From NCBI RefSeq assembly GCF_030397575.1, contig NZ_JAPNXS010000009.1, positions 1 through 64,000 of the forward strand: DNA of 64,000 nt, written 5' to 3'. The stretch comes from Psychromonas sp. 14N.309.X.WAT.B.A12 (GTDB lineage: Bacteria; Pseudomonadota; Gammaproteobacteria; Enterobacterales; Psychromonadaceae). Below are positions 1 through 7,226 of this stretch, one piece after another. Made by a program: the position numbers and the translations under genes. Position 1 is the stretch's first letter. The number at the start of each line of letters is the position of its first letter. The notes beneath the pieces were generated by a model. It ran no database searches. It saw only the letters and a list, made by a program, of their open reading frames with translations, and had not been told where the DNA came from.

Positions 1-231
1 AATCACATCAACAATAAGTGCTCACACAGATTGTTTGATTAAATTGTTAAAGAGCATGCCTTTCGGCTAGGCGGCGTATATTACGCTAACCTTCAACCTT
101 GTCAACAATAAACTTTAAAAGTTTTTATTGACTCAAACTCGTTGAGTTTAATGGTTCAGACTGCGTTAGTAACTTGCGCTACATCCCGTGTCTGTGGGTG
201 CGCATTATAGGGATTAAGATCACATTGGCAA
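1..231 (-). promoter_or_regulatory. rRNA operon promoter and leader (16S gene lies beyond the left edge)
   Basis: Read on the minus strand this is a typical gammaproteobacterial rrn leader. A first promoter has TTGCCA (226-231), a 16-base spacer and TATAAT (204-209), followed by a GC-rich discriminator. A second has TTGACA (100-105), a 16-base spacer and TAATAT (78-83), followed by ACGCCGCC, a GC-rich discriminator of the kind linked to stringent control. Next comes the boxA-like antitermination element TGCTCTTTAACA (45-56) and the conserved sequence that precedes 16S processing. The 16S gene itself is not in the window. A GC-poor stretch upstream of P1 (about 238-300) could hold UP-element or Fis sites, which is inference. 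AAACTC-GTT-GAGTTT (135-149) is a small dyad between the promoters. Confidence 0.9.
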
Positions 232-318
232 GCGTTTTATTGTAATTAAATGGTTATTTTTACTATTTATTTTAATTCGTTTAAATAACCATCAAATAAC
301 ACTATTTTTGCTGAATTT

Positions 319-933
319 TTACTCGCACCAACGTTTACTAGTTTGGTGTTCGATCTTTAAATGGTCCATCACTCTGGCTACCATAAAATCTTGTAATTCT
401 AGAATAGTGGTTGGTTTATGATAAAAACCTGGTGCTAATGGCATTACTGTTGCGCCTAACTCAGATAATGTAAGCATATTTTTCAAATGTAATGTAGAAA
501 ATGGCGCTTCTCTTGGCATGACAATCAGCTGCCCTCTTTCTTTAAATACAACATCAGCAGCTCTTTCAATAAGATTATTAGATAAACCTTGTGCAATAGA
601 AGCGAGTGTTCCACAACTACAAGGGCAAACAACCATTTTTTTAGGTGCCGAAGAGCCAGATGCTACCGGTGAAAACCAATCTTTCGCTGTTAATGCAACA
701 ATCTGCCCTTCTTGACTATTAAAACGAGAAACTAAAAATGTATTTAACGTATCAATATCACGAGGCCATTCTTCATCAGCTTCTGTGTTTAGTACGATCT
801 GCGCCGCTTCTGACAACAATAGATATACTTTTACGTTTGCGTCCACCATGGTTTGTAACAAACGTAAAAAGTATCCACTTCCAGATGCGCCTGTTACACC
901 TAAAGTCACGGTATCGTTATATTGCATTGTCAT
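319..933 (-). CDS. ubiX: UbiX flavin prenyltransferase
   Basis: UbiX attaches a dimethylallyl group to FMN to make prenylated FMN, the cofactor of the UbiD decarboxylase in ubiquinone synthesis; it is cytosolic. The N-terminus has the flavoprotein fold signature GVTGASGSGY, and the middle has the CPCSCGTLASIAQG and NNLIERAADV segments typical of the family. The end PLAPGFYHKP is also characteristic. The open frame extends to a GTG at 945, but the ATG at 931-933 has a better placed GAG-rich ribosome site and gives about 204 residues, near family length. It lies directly behind mpl (mpl stop at 947-949), so the two are probably co-transcribed. Confidence 0.93.
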   Translation of the reverse strand: MTMQYNDTVTLGVTGASGSGYFLRLLQTMVDANVKVYLLLSEAAQIVLNTEADEEWPRDIDTLNTFLVSRFNSQEGQIVALTAKDWFSPVASGSSAPKKMVVCPCSCGTLASIAQGLSNNLIERAADVVFKERGQLIVMPREAPFSTLHLKNMLTLSELGATVMPLAPGFYHKPTTILELQDFMVARVMDHLKIEHQTSKRWCE

Positions 934-946
934 CTTTTTGCTCACT

Positions 947-2287
947 CTATAATCTATCTAATAATTTTTGATGAATATTGCCAAAGCCACCATTACTCAT
1001 TACTAAGATATGATCATTTGGTTTTGCCTTTTTCACCACTTGTTCAACTAATGTATCTATATCTGTTTCTATCTGTACACGTTTACCTTGTTCATCAAAT
1101 AATTCTTGCATTGACCACTGAATGTTTTTATCTTCGAAACAATATACGTGGTCTGCAACATTTAAAGAATTTACTAAAGCTTCTTTATGAATACCTAATT
1201 TCATCGTATTAGATCGTGGCTCTAATACAGCGATGATATTTTCATCCCCTACTTTTGCTCGTAATCCGGCTAACGTTGTTTTAATCGCTGTTGGGTGATG
1301 TGCAAAATCATCATAAACAGTAATATTATTTACCGTCCCCTTTACTTCCATACGACGCTTGATACTTTTAAACTCAGCCAATGCAGCAATTGATATTTCT
1401 GGTGTTACGCCAACATGGCGAGCTGCTGCAATCGCGGCTAATGCGTTATCAATATTATGGTCTCCCATCAATTCCCAGTTAACCAGACCTTGATTTTGTT
1501 GGTCTAATTGCACTTGGAACTGTGTGCCATCTTCTTTTACTTTGATAGCTGACCAGTTTTTACCTAGGTATTCCACTTCACTCCAGCACCCCATATGTTT
1601 AACCGACATAAGAGCTTCATCTTTATTGGGGATAAATACGCGGCCAGTACTCGGTATACTACGCATCAAGTGATGAAATTGTTTTTTAATCGCATTTAAA
1701 TCTTCAAAAATATCTGCATGATCGAACTCTAGGTTATTTAATACTAAGGTTCTTGGACGGTAATGAACGAATTTAGAACGTTTATCAAAGAAGGCACTAT
1801 CGTATTCATCAGCTTCAATAACAAAGAAAGGCGTTTCTCCTAAACGAGCAGATAATCCAAAGTTCTCAGGTACGCCACCAATCAAAAAGCCTGGTTGCAT
1901 ATTGGCGTATTCTAAGATCCATGCCAACATACTAGATGTTGAGGTCTTACCATGCGTACCAGCCACCGCTAATACCCAACGATCTTTTAATACATGCTCT
2001 AATAACCATTGTGGACCAGAGATATAAGGGATTTGTTTATCTAATACAGCTTCTACACATGGGTTACCACGACTCATGGCATTACCAATGACCACTAAGT
2101 CAGGTTTGTTATCTAACTGGCTTGGATCAAAGCCCTGAATTAATTCGATCCCCTGTTTTTCTAGTTGAGTACTCATTGGCGGATAGACATTTTTATCTGA
2201 ACCAGTCACTTTATAACCTAATGATTTAGCTAAGATAGCAACGCCACCCATGAATGTGCCACAAATGCCAAGTATATGAATATGCAT
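947..2287 (-). CDS. mpl: Mpl, UDP-MurNAc:L-alanyl-gamma-D-glutamyl-meso-DAP ligase
   Basis: Mpl reuses the murein tripeptide released during wall turnover by joining it to UDP-N-acetylmuramic acid, so it belongs to peptidoglycan recycling in the cytoplasm. The protein has 446 residues. It shows the Mur-ligase N-terminal nucleotide fold (HILGICGTFMGG), the ATP loop AGTHGKTST at residues 109-117, the ExDEYD motif near 158 and the DDFAHHPTAI segment of the C-terminal domain. GICGTFMGG rather than the MurC version, together with the neighbouring ubiX, supports Mpl. A CGAGG ribosome site precedes the ATG. The gene meets ubiX with a single-base gap. Confidence 0.95.
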   Translation of the reverse strand: MHIHILGICGTFMGGVAILAKSLGYKVTGSDKNVYPPMSTQLEKQGIELIQGFDPSQLDNKPDLVVIGNAMSRGNPCVEAVLDKQIPYISGPQWLLEHVLKDRWVLAVAGTHGKTSTSSMLAWILEYANMQPGFLIGGVPENFGLSARLGETPFFVIEADEYDSAFFDKRSKFVHYRPRTLVLNNLEFDHADIFEDLNAIKKQFHHLMRSIPSTGRVFIPNKDEALMSVKHMGCWSEVEYLGKNWSAIKVKEDGTQFQVQLDQQNQGLVNWELMGDHNIDNALAAIAAARHVGVTPEISIAALAEFKSIKRRMEVKGTVNNITVYDDFAHHPTAIKTTLAGLRAKVGDENIIAVLEPRSNTMKLGIHKEALVNSLNVADHVYCFEDKNIQWSMQELFDEQGKRVQIETDIDTLVEQVVKKAKPNDHILVMSNGGFGNIHQKLLDRL

Positions 2288-2410
2288 GAAACCTCGATAT
2301 GCCGAATAAAATAGAGATGAGAAAAGATGTTAACAACATATCTAACAAAAAATAAGAGGGAGTAATAACAAATAGCAGGAATTAAACGTACATTAACTTT
2401 ATCTTAGATA

Positions 2411-2445
2411 ATAAAAAAGGCGAATTCCCTCAGGAAATCCGCCTT
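2411..2445 (-). terminator. Rho-independent terminator after ppaC
   Basis: On the minus strand a stem with arms AAGGCGGATTTCC and GGAATTCGCCTT (one bulge) and a four-base loop is followed by a T run (plus-strand A run 2413-2418). It sits about 50 bases past the ppaC stop codon. Confidence 0.85.
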
Positions 2446-2497
2446 AGCCATAAAACAGTAACTAATAAACTAACTGACTTAGCTTATTAGTTGTTTT

Positions 2498-3418
2498 TTA
2501 TTCTGCTTCAAATGCAGCTTGTAAGAATGGAATAATTTGCTTCTTACGGCTTACTACGCCGGGTAAATCAAATGTATGATCTACAACGGTGCTGTTCAAT
2601 GCCTTAGCGACTTTATCTTCATCTTCTGAGATTATAATTGCTACGGTATCAAGTTTATTGATATCTGTTAATAAAACGATGGTTGAGTGATAACCTTTTT
2701 CAGCTTGCAAAACGCCCATCTCAGCTAACATGTCTGATTTTTTAGATAATGCTGTATCTAAAGAAGTTAATTCAAGTTGGCCGATTGCTAATTTATCACC
2801 CGCCATTTCAAATACTTTTTGATCACGCAAAATTAATTCAGCAGCAGGTACCGATGCGATATCTGATTTAGCTTCAAACTGCGCAGCAGCAAATGCTTCA
2901 ATATCATCAACGCCAGCGATTGCAGCTAATTCATTCGCAGCAACTTTATCGATATCAGTCGTTGTTGGGCCTTGGAAGTTAACCGTATCAGAGATGATTG
3001 CACCCATCATCATTTTAGCTACAGGCGCATCTGGAACTTGGTTATTAAATTTATACATGTTGTATACGATAGTTGCACTACAACCTACTGGCCAAATCCA
3101 ACACTCTAATGGAGTAGACGTTGTGATATCACCTAATTTATGGTGGTCCACAATACCTAGAATTGTTGCTTTCTTCATGTCTGCAGTACCTTGACCCCAG
3201 TCAGAGTAGTCAACAATAAAAATTTCTTCACCCGCAACTTCTGTACGGATTTCTGGTTGTGGCAAACCTGATTGCTCTAACAAGAATAACGCTTCTGGAT
3301 TTGGCTCACCTTGTAGAGCAGGTGTTGCTGTTTTACCCATTTTATTAAATAAGCTGGCAAGGCCAATAGCACTACAAAGGCTATCACAGTCCGGGTTTTG
3401 GTGTCCTAATACGATCAT
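2498..3418 (-). CDS. ppaC: Manganese-dependent inorganic pyrophosphatase, family II
   Basis: The enzyme hydrolyses pyrophosphate to phosphate and drives biosynthetic reactions; family II enzymes are DHH-superfamily proteins using Mn2+ or Co2+. The N-terminal DHH domain shows GHQNPDCDS (metal-binding His and two Asp), VDYSD and the hallmark VDHHK. The C-terminal DHHA2 part has the substrate-binding SRKKQI near the end. The open frame begins at a GTG at 3430, but the ATG at 3416-3418 has GGAA eight bases upstream and gives 306 residues with the usual MIVLGH start. It stands alone between two terminator-like or palindromic regions. It marks the last core gene before the accessory island. Confidence 0.94.
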   Translation of the reverse strand: MIVLGHQNPDCDSLCSAIGLASLFNKMGKTATPALQGEPNPEALFLLEQSGLPQPEIRTEVAGEEIFIVDYSDWGQGTADMKKATILGIVDHHKLGDITTSTPLECWIWPVGCSATIVYNMYKFNNQVPDAPVAKMMMGAIISDTVNFQGPTTTDIDKVAANELAAIAGVDDIEAFAAAQFEAKSDIASVPAAELILRDQKVFEMAGDKLAIGQLELTSLDTALSKKSDMLAEMGVLQAEKGYHSTIVLLTDINKLDTVAIIISEDEDKVAKALNSTVVDHTFDLPGVVSRKKQIIPFLQAAFEAE

Positions 3419-3997
3419 CGTTGTTTCCACATATGTTAGTAAATTAATTTGGGGGTTATTAGTTAATTACTTGAAGAATACCTGATTCTGCAAGTAATTT
3501 TAAGTATAAACGCTTATCTAAAATAACTATTTTTAATCTTACTATTCTTACATTAGAAGTATTAAGCGTTAAGATATTATTCTACATAGAATATTAGTAG
3601 TTATTCTTAGTATTAATTATCGAGTGCAATAAATTAATACTTTCTATCATCTCATTTAGATAGATTCAGAAACGTTAATATAAATAAAATTATACTCCGA
3701 TGAGTTAGCAAAATATATAATACTGCTTAAGGTGAAAAAGTACTGCTTATTACACCTTTTTTAAATGCAAAGTGAGAGTACCATTTAGCCATTAGGTTAA
3801 GCATTTAATTGATAATATAAATTTAGCTAAAGTTTTATAAATAACCTTTATAAGTTAAAAACAGCCTGAGTCTTTTTATGGTTGAACTCGAAGGCCGTTT
3901 AAAAATGTGAACTAAACTAGGTGGTTAAACCAAAAACGCGACAAAAACTAGCAATGTCAGTTCAAAGCTGAACGAACCACCTAAATAAAACTTAGTT
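3419..3997. other. Non-coding AT-rich junction between ppaC and the accessory island
   Basis: I find no convincing gene here. It contains a strong inverted repeat at 3466-3498 (arms ATTACTTG-AGAAT and ATTCT-CAAGTAAT with one unpaired base on each side) in the ppaC 5' region. There is also a hairpin-plus-T-run at about 3731-3766 (AAGGTG and CACCTTTTTT on the plus strand) and a nested palindromic element at 3911-3990, listed separately. Base composition is extremely AT-rich, as expected for an insertion boundary. Confidence 0.6.
3911..3990. other. Nested palindromic element downstream of the viperin operon
   Basis: Outer arms TAGGTGGTT (3918-3926) and AACCACCTA (3975-3983) are perfect 9-base complements 48 bases apart. 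They enclose a smaller hairpin GTTCA-AAGC-TGAAC (3960-3973). It lies immediately behind the kinase-like gene, where the operon transcript would end. It could be a terminator-like structure, a small RNA, or one end of a lost mobile element. No T run follows the outer stem, so an ordinary intrinsic terminator is less likely. Confidence 0.4.
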
Positions 3998-4602
3998 TTA
4001 GCGACTTACCTTCGCAAAAACAAGATTAATTTGTTCTTTCATTAGTTGATAGTTTTCCTCTATAGAACGACCATGTTTTTCTGATGTATCAATTTCTACA
4101 ATGGGGATATCAAACCACTTAAAGATTTTTTATAGGCTGTTTCTACACAATTATTTTGCGTTATTTCATCGCCGTACCACTGAAGCTCACCACCTCTAGC
4201 TTTTATCCTACTTTCTATAGTGTCTGCATCAGCTTTAACAAAGACAACCACTTCTGGAAGAAGAAGTTTTTCGGCAATGTTAAGCGTATCAAAGATACAC
4301 TTGACTGTATTTTCTCCAAGCATAATGGTCTGGTATGCTAATGTTGAAAATATATATCTGTCTAGTATGACATCCCCTGACTCTACTCCCTCCGAGACCT
4401 CATGACTCTTCAAAAAGTTATTCATCAAAAAAAATAACAAAGCACTCTCCATTGATTCATAAGAATCAATGACCTTTCTTAGTTCTAATGACTCATCTAC
4501 AACTGCTGAATGAACCATGGAGTTTCTCTCTTTTGCATAGAGTGAACTTAGTGTTGTTTTTCCACACGCGTCTAATCCTTCAAAAACGATAAATTTATTC
4601 AC
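3998..4602 (-). pseudogene. Thymidylate-kinase-like nucleotide kinase, frameshifted near its 3' end
   Basis: The first 168 codons (4096-4602, GTG start with AGGTG upstream) encode a dTMP-kinase-like P-loop kinase. It has FEGLDACGKTT with the Walker A GKT at residues 14-16, a DRYIFSTLAYQ segment resembling the family DR(Y/F) motif near residue 81, and a LID-like RIKARGGELQ. The frame then runs to a stop. Adding one A to the A6 run (plus-strand T6 at 4126-4131) restores a natural continuation of about 42 residues (beginning IFKWFDIPIVEIDTSE) that ends at 3998-4000, giving about 200 residues, the usual family length. The loss therefore looks like a one-base deletion. It may be real decay, a sequencing error, or slippage that still yields some full-length protein. 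It is the last gene of the viperin operon. A nucleotide kinase beside a viperin fits supply of NTP substrate. Confidence 0.75.
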
Positions 4603-4745
4603 TTTTCACACCTATTCTAATTTATAATTTGTCAGTAAAATGGAGGCCCTTATAACGACCACCAATATAAACTTCACTTTTACGTTGGCACTTTTTAGCG
4701 CTATAACGTACAACTGTATTTTTGATTTTTTAGAATCAGAGTAAT

Positions 4746-6056
4746 TTATGGGTTATTCATTTTCTTCTCAACTTGTGCCCACTGAATCTTTAATCTATTC
4801 TTTGCTATTTCAAAATCAGATACTTTCAAAAGATAGTCTGCAAACGCAGTCATCATTCCAAGAGGATTTATAAAATCATTTTTCATGTACTTTAACGCGC
4901 TCGCATTACCTAATTTAATCGCTTTATTTAAACATTCTTCAGCTAGTTCAATATCAGCTTTAACATACTCTCCTCGATGAAATATCTTAGCTAACTCAAA
5001 CATTGAATCAGCACAACCAAATTCACTTGCTTGCCTAAAGTATTCAATGGATAGATTGATATCTCTTGCACAAGCCTTGCCTTCAAGATAAATAATCCCT
5101 TTCTTATGCAGACTGAAATTGTCTTTTATTGCTTTGTCATGAGTGATTAATTTGGCTCCCTCTTTATAGTGGCCAGCTAAGTATTTTTTCCACCCTAATT
5201 GTGGATACGCTGCGCTATATTTCCTTTTAACCAATGCACGTAAAATTAATTGTTCTTCATCTGGATTAATTTCAGCGATTTTTTCAGTTATAGAGAGCAT
5301 TACATAATGAAATAGTGACTCATAACCATTAGGGCTAATTTTGATACCTTGCTTATTCTTGATAGAGATATCTGAAATAGATAAACCTGTACTAAAATAA
5401 AATGCACTTTTAAAGCATTCATTAGCAAAGCGATAATAAGGGTTTGGCACTTTAGAACGACCATCATTACACAAGACAAAATTTTCGCGTTCTTTCGCTA
5501 AGCTTTGATACACAATCCCTAGGGTAAAATGTTTTTGATGATCTGTTGAACCTAAGCAAGTGTAGAAAAGCTCTTTAACTCCTTGTCCACCAGCTGCAGA
5601 TAGAGCGTATTTAGGTATACGTTTTACTACCTTAAGATCAATAGCTACTAACTCCAATATTTCTAATATGTCTTTACGCACTTTTATTGCATTACTTATA
5701 AGCTTCTTAGTATGTGCCGTAATATCAATGTTTCTTATCTCTTTTTTTCCAATCAAGTTCTCAGGTAGGTGCACGCCCGCATTTGTTTGTTGTCTAGCTT
5801 TGTGTAACAACTCTTTTGTAATAACGTTGATAAACGTTTCTTTAGCTAATTCATTAATTTGCTCGCATAAATCAGTATTATCAAATTCGTAATCATAATT
5901 TTTCGCCACTTTTAAGCATAAACTCTCGAGCCCCTTTCTAAACATCATTAAACTAACATCGGCATATACGTCCATTAACATTAATGCATTGCTATATTCA
6001 GTGGCTATAGGCTCACCGAATAAAGCTACAAATTGCTTGTCATTATCAATACTCAT
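4746..6056 (-). CDS. HEPN/DUF4145-like and Sel1-like repeat protein, viperin operon partner
   Basis: The protein has 436 residues, is predicted cytoplasmic and has no signal peptide. The N-terminal 25-100 region resembles DUF4145-type HEPN domains: a helix with LMMFRKGLESLCLKVAK followed by LHKARQQTNAGVHL, whose R88, N92 and H96 fit the R-x3-N-x3-H pattern of this group. Residues about 318-392 form two Sel1-like helical repeats (INLSIEYFRQASEFGCADS and IELAEECLNKAIKLGNASA). The middle is unrecognised. Its ATG overlaps the viperin stop by four bases (ATGA at 6053-6056) with an AGGAG-type site, so the two are translationally coupled. HEPN domains in defence systems are often RNases, and Sel1 repeats mediate protein contacts. 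A role as sensor, effector or scaffold for the viperin pathway is inference. Confidence 0.7.
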   Translation of the reverse strand: MSIDNDKQFVALFGEPIATEYSNALMLMDVYADVSLMMFRKGLESLCLKVAKNYDYEFDNTDLCEQINELAKETFINVITKELLHKARQQTNAGVHLPENLIGKKEIRNIDITAHTKKLISNAIKVRKDILEILELVAIDLKVVKRIPKYALSAAGGQGVKELFYTCLGSTDHQKHFTLGIVYQSLAKERENFVLCNDGRSKVPNPYYRFANECFKSAFYFSTGLSISDISIKNKQGIKISPNGYESLFHYVMLSITEKIAEINPDEEQLILRALVKRKYSAAYPQLGWKKYLAGHYKEGAKLITHDKAIKDNFSLHKKGIIYLEGKACARDINLSIEYFRQASEFGCADSMFELAKIFHRGEYVKADIELAEECLNKAIKLGNASALKYMKNDFINPLGMMTAFADYLLKVSDFEIAKNRLKIQWAQVEKKMNNP

Positions 6057-7030
6057 GCTAATTCTCCTTGACTTAAAAGAGACAATGATTGGTTTTGCTT
6101 AAACTGGTATTCACGATCACTAATCAGTTCAAGTACATTCATTACGGTTGATTTTTTATAACGGCTGCTAAATATTTCCCAATCAATCTCACAGATCTTT
6201 AATGCTTGATCAACGCTAACATCTAAAATTAACTCACCATATTGGTAACCGCTTTGTGTGGTACTATTTTGATAAAAACGACCTTCAGGATTAATCATTA
6301 AATATGAATTGGTCATTGCATCATTATCTTCAACAACCATCACTTCGCTTAACTCTTGATGATTATCGACAAAATCAGAAAACTGCTTATCAGTTACTAA
6401 GAGCTGTTTATTTAATACAGGAAGTACTTGAAATACTTTCCATTTATCAGGGCAGATCTGAGCAATCAGCTCTACAAATGACTCTTGATAATTCAAGCTA
6501 TTGACCACTGTATTTACTTTTATCGAAATAGTTGGATTAACCTTACGTAGACGATTAACAGTATTAATTAAATCAACTTCATCAAATGAGCCACCTTTTC
6601 GATCTATTCGACCAATATTTTTTCTACCATCAACAGATTGACTATCAAAGCTAATACCAATCATCGAGAATAAAGAACCATAATGGTTTATAAATTCATT
6701 GGTTAAGTAATGCCCATTAGTAATAAGCGATAAGTTAAAACCAAGCTCCTTAGCTTTTAAAATGAGTTGTGAAAAACGTTCTTTCAGAATTAAAGGTTCA
6801 CCACCTGCAAAATTAATACGAACACTTTTATAGGGAAAAGTAGCTTTGACTTGATGAGTATTTTCATCAAAAAAATAAGCGGCTAATTTTTCAAGCATTA
6901 ACTCTGCATCTTTCCCTTGGGCATGTATTTCATTTGGGCGGTCCCATTTCGCATAACAAAATTTGCAAGAGTAATTACAAACTTCTGTAACATGATAATT
7001 AATGACTAGTTCATTAAATGAATTACTCAT
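6053..7030 (-). CDS. Prokaryotic viperin (pVip), antiviral radical-SAM ddhNTP synthase
   Basis: Viperins use a [4Fe-4S] cluster and S-adenosylmethionine to turn NTPs into 3'-deoxy-3',4'-didehydro-NTPs, chain terminators that block phage or viral RNA synthesis. The 325-residue protein has the viperin-type start VINYHVTEVC and the radical-SAM triad C18-x3-C22-x2-C25 followed by YAKW. It also has the SAM-binding FAGGEPL and SLITNGHYLT. Matches to the vertebrate enzyme continue downstream: GISFDS, IKVNTVVNSLN, DKWKVFQVLPV and NSYLMINPEGRF line up with its KINSVINRFN, VRWKVFQ and DSYLILDEYMRF segments. Those C-terminal matches separate it from MoaA-type proteins. A strong TTAGGAG site precedes the ATG. 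A 37-codon ORF overlaps its start, and its stop overlaps the next gene. Confidence 0.93.
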   Translation of the reverse strand: MSNSFNELVINYHVTEVCNYSCKFCYAKWDRPNEIHAQGKDAELMLEKLAAYFFDENTHQVKATFPYKSVRINFAGGEPLILKERFSQLILKAKELGFNLSLITNGHYLTNEFINHYGSLFSMIGISFDSQSVDGRKNIGRIDRKGGSFDEVDLINTVNRLRKVNPTISIKVNTVVNSLNYQESFVELIAQICPDKWKVFQVLPVLNKQLLVTDKQFSDFVDNHQELSEVMVVEDNDAMTNSYLMINPEGRFYQNSTTQSGYQYGELILDVSVDQALKICEIDWEIFSSRYKKSTVMNVLELISDREYQFKQNQSLSLLSQGELA

Positions 7031-7136
7031 AAGAAACTCCTAATACAAGGTTCATAAGTATTTCTTTAATGAGTTGATCCGCTAAAGATAATTGATTGGT
7101 CTCATTAATTAGAGAAAGAAGAACTAAATGATACAT
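7023..7136 (-). CDS. Small ORF (37 aa) overlapping the viperin start; possible leader peptide
   Basis: The ATG at 7134-7136 has an excellent AGGAG site seven to eight bases upstream. The frame reads 37 codons (MYHLVLLSLINETNQL and so on) and stops at TAA 7023-7025, inside the first codons of viperin (ATGAGTAA). The peptide is leucine-rich and amphipathic and matches nothing I recognise. The overlap means ribosomes leaving this ORF could reinitiate on viperin. A translational control role, or a small toxin or sensor peptide, is inference; the reading frame and its ribosome site are seen directly. Confidence 0.6.
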   Translation of the reverse strand: MYHLVLLSLINETNQLSLADQLIKEILMNLVLGVSYE

Positions 7137-7142
7137 AATTTA

Positions 7143-7204
7143 CTCCTAATATCACCGCACTATGCGGTGACTTCAGGAGCAAGTATCAAACTGTGAAATT
7201 CACA
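7143..7204 (-). promoter_or_regulatory. Control region of the viperin operon: SD-masking hairpin and promoter dyad
   Basis: A perfect 8-base stem TCACCGCA-CTA-TGCGGTGA (7152-7170) is flanked symmetrically by CTCCT (7143-7147) and AGGAG (7175-7179). In the minus-strand RNA the 5' CTCCT can therefore pair with the AGGAG ribosome site of the 37-codon ORF across a 4x4 internal loop. Just upstream is a perfect dyad TGTGAA-A-TTCACA (7192-7204). It adjoins a candidate -10 box GATACT (7182-7187). The dyad is placed where a repressor would block RNA polymerase. Folding and repression are inference; the symmetry is seen. Confidence 0.6.
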
Positions 7205-7226
7205 AAAAAGGGGGAAATGAAATTAT

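Noticed and set aside
251-291. TGGTTATTT/AAATAACCA inverted repeat as a terminator of ubiX
   Set aside because: The loop is 23 bases, the stem is AT-rich and no T run follows. It overlaps the likely UP-element region of the rRNA promoter, so AT-richness alone explains it.
3911-3990. Integron attC site or retron RNA
   Set aside because: The palindrome lacks the RYYYAAC/GTTRRRY core of attC, no integrase is in the window, and there is no reverse transcriptase for a retron.
4126-4131. Programmed -1 frameshift in the kinase gene
   Set aside because: The site is U AAA AAA, not a full slippery heptamer, and no strong stimulatory structure is obvious. A simple deletion is the better explanation unless homologues share it.
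4622-4702. A short minus-strand frame (SAKKCQRKSEVYIGGRYKG and a few more residues) between the HEPN-Sel1 gene and the kinase
   Set aside because: It reads like protein but has no start codon or ribosome site and only about 27 codons. It may be a gene fragment, but I cannot support it as a gene.
7192-7204. TGTGAAATTCACA as a CRP site
   Set aside because: CRP needs six bases between TGTGA and TCACA; only three are present. It is reported as a dyad of unknown partner.
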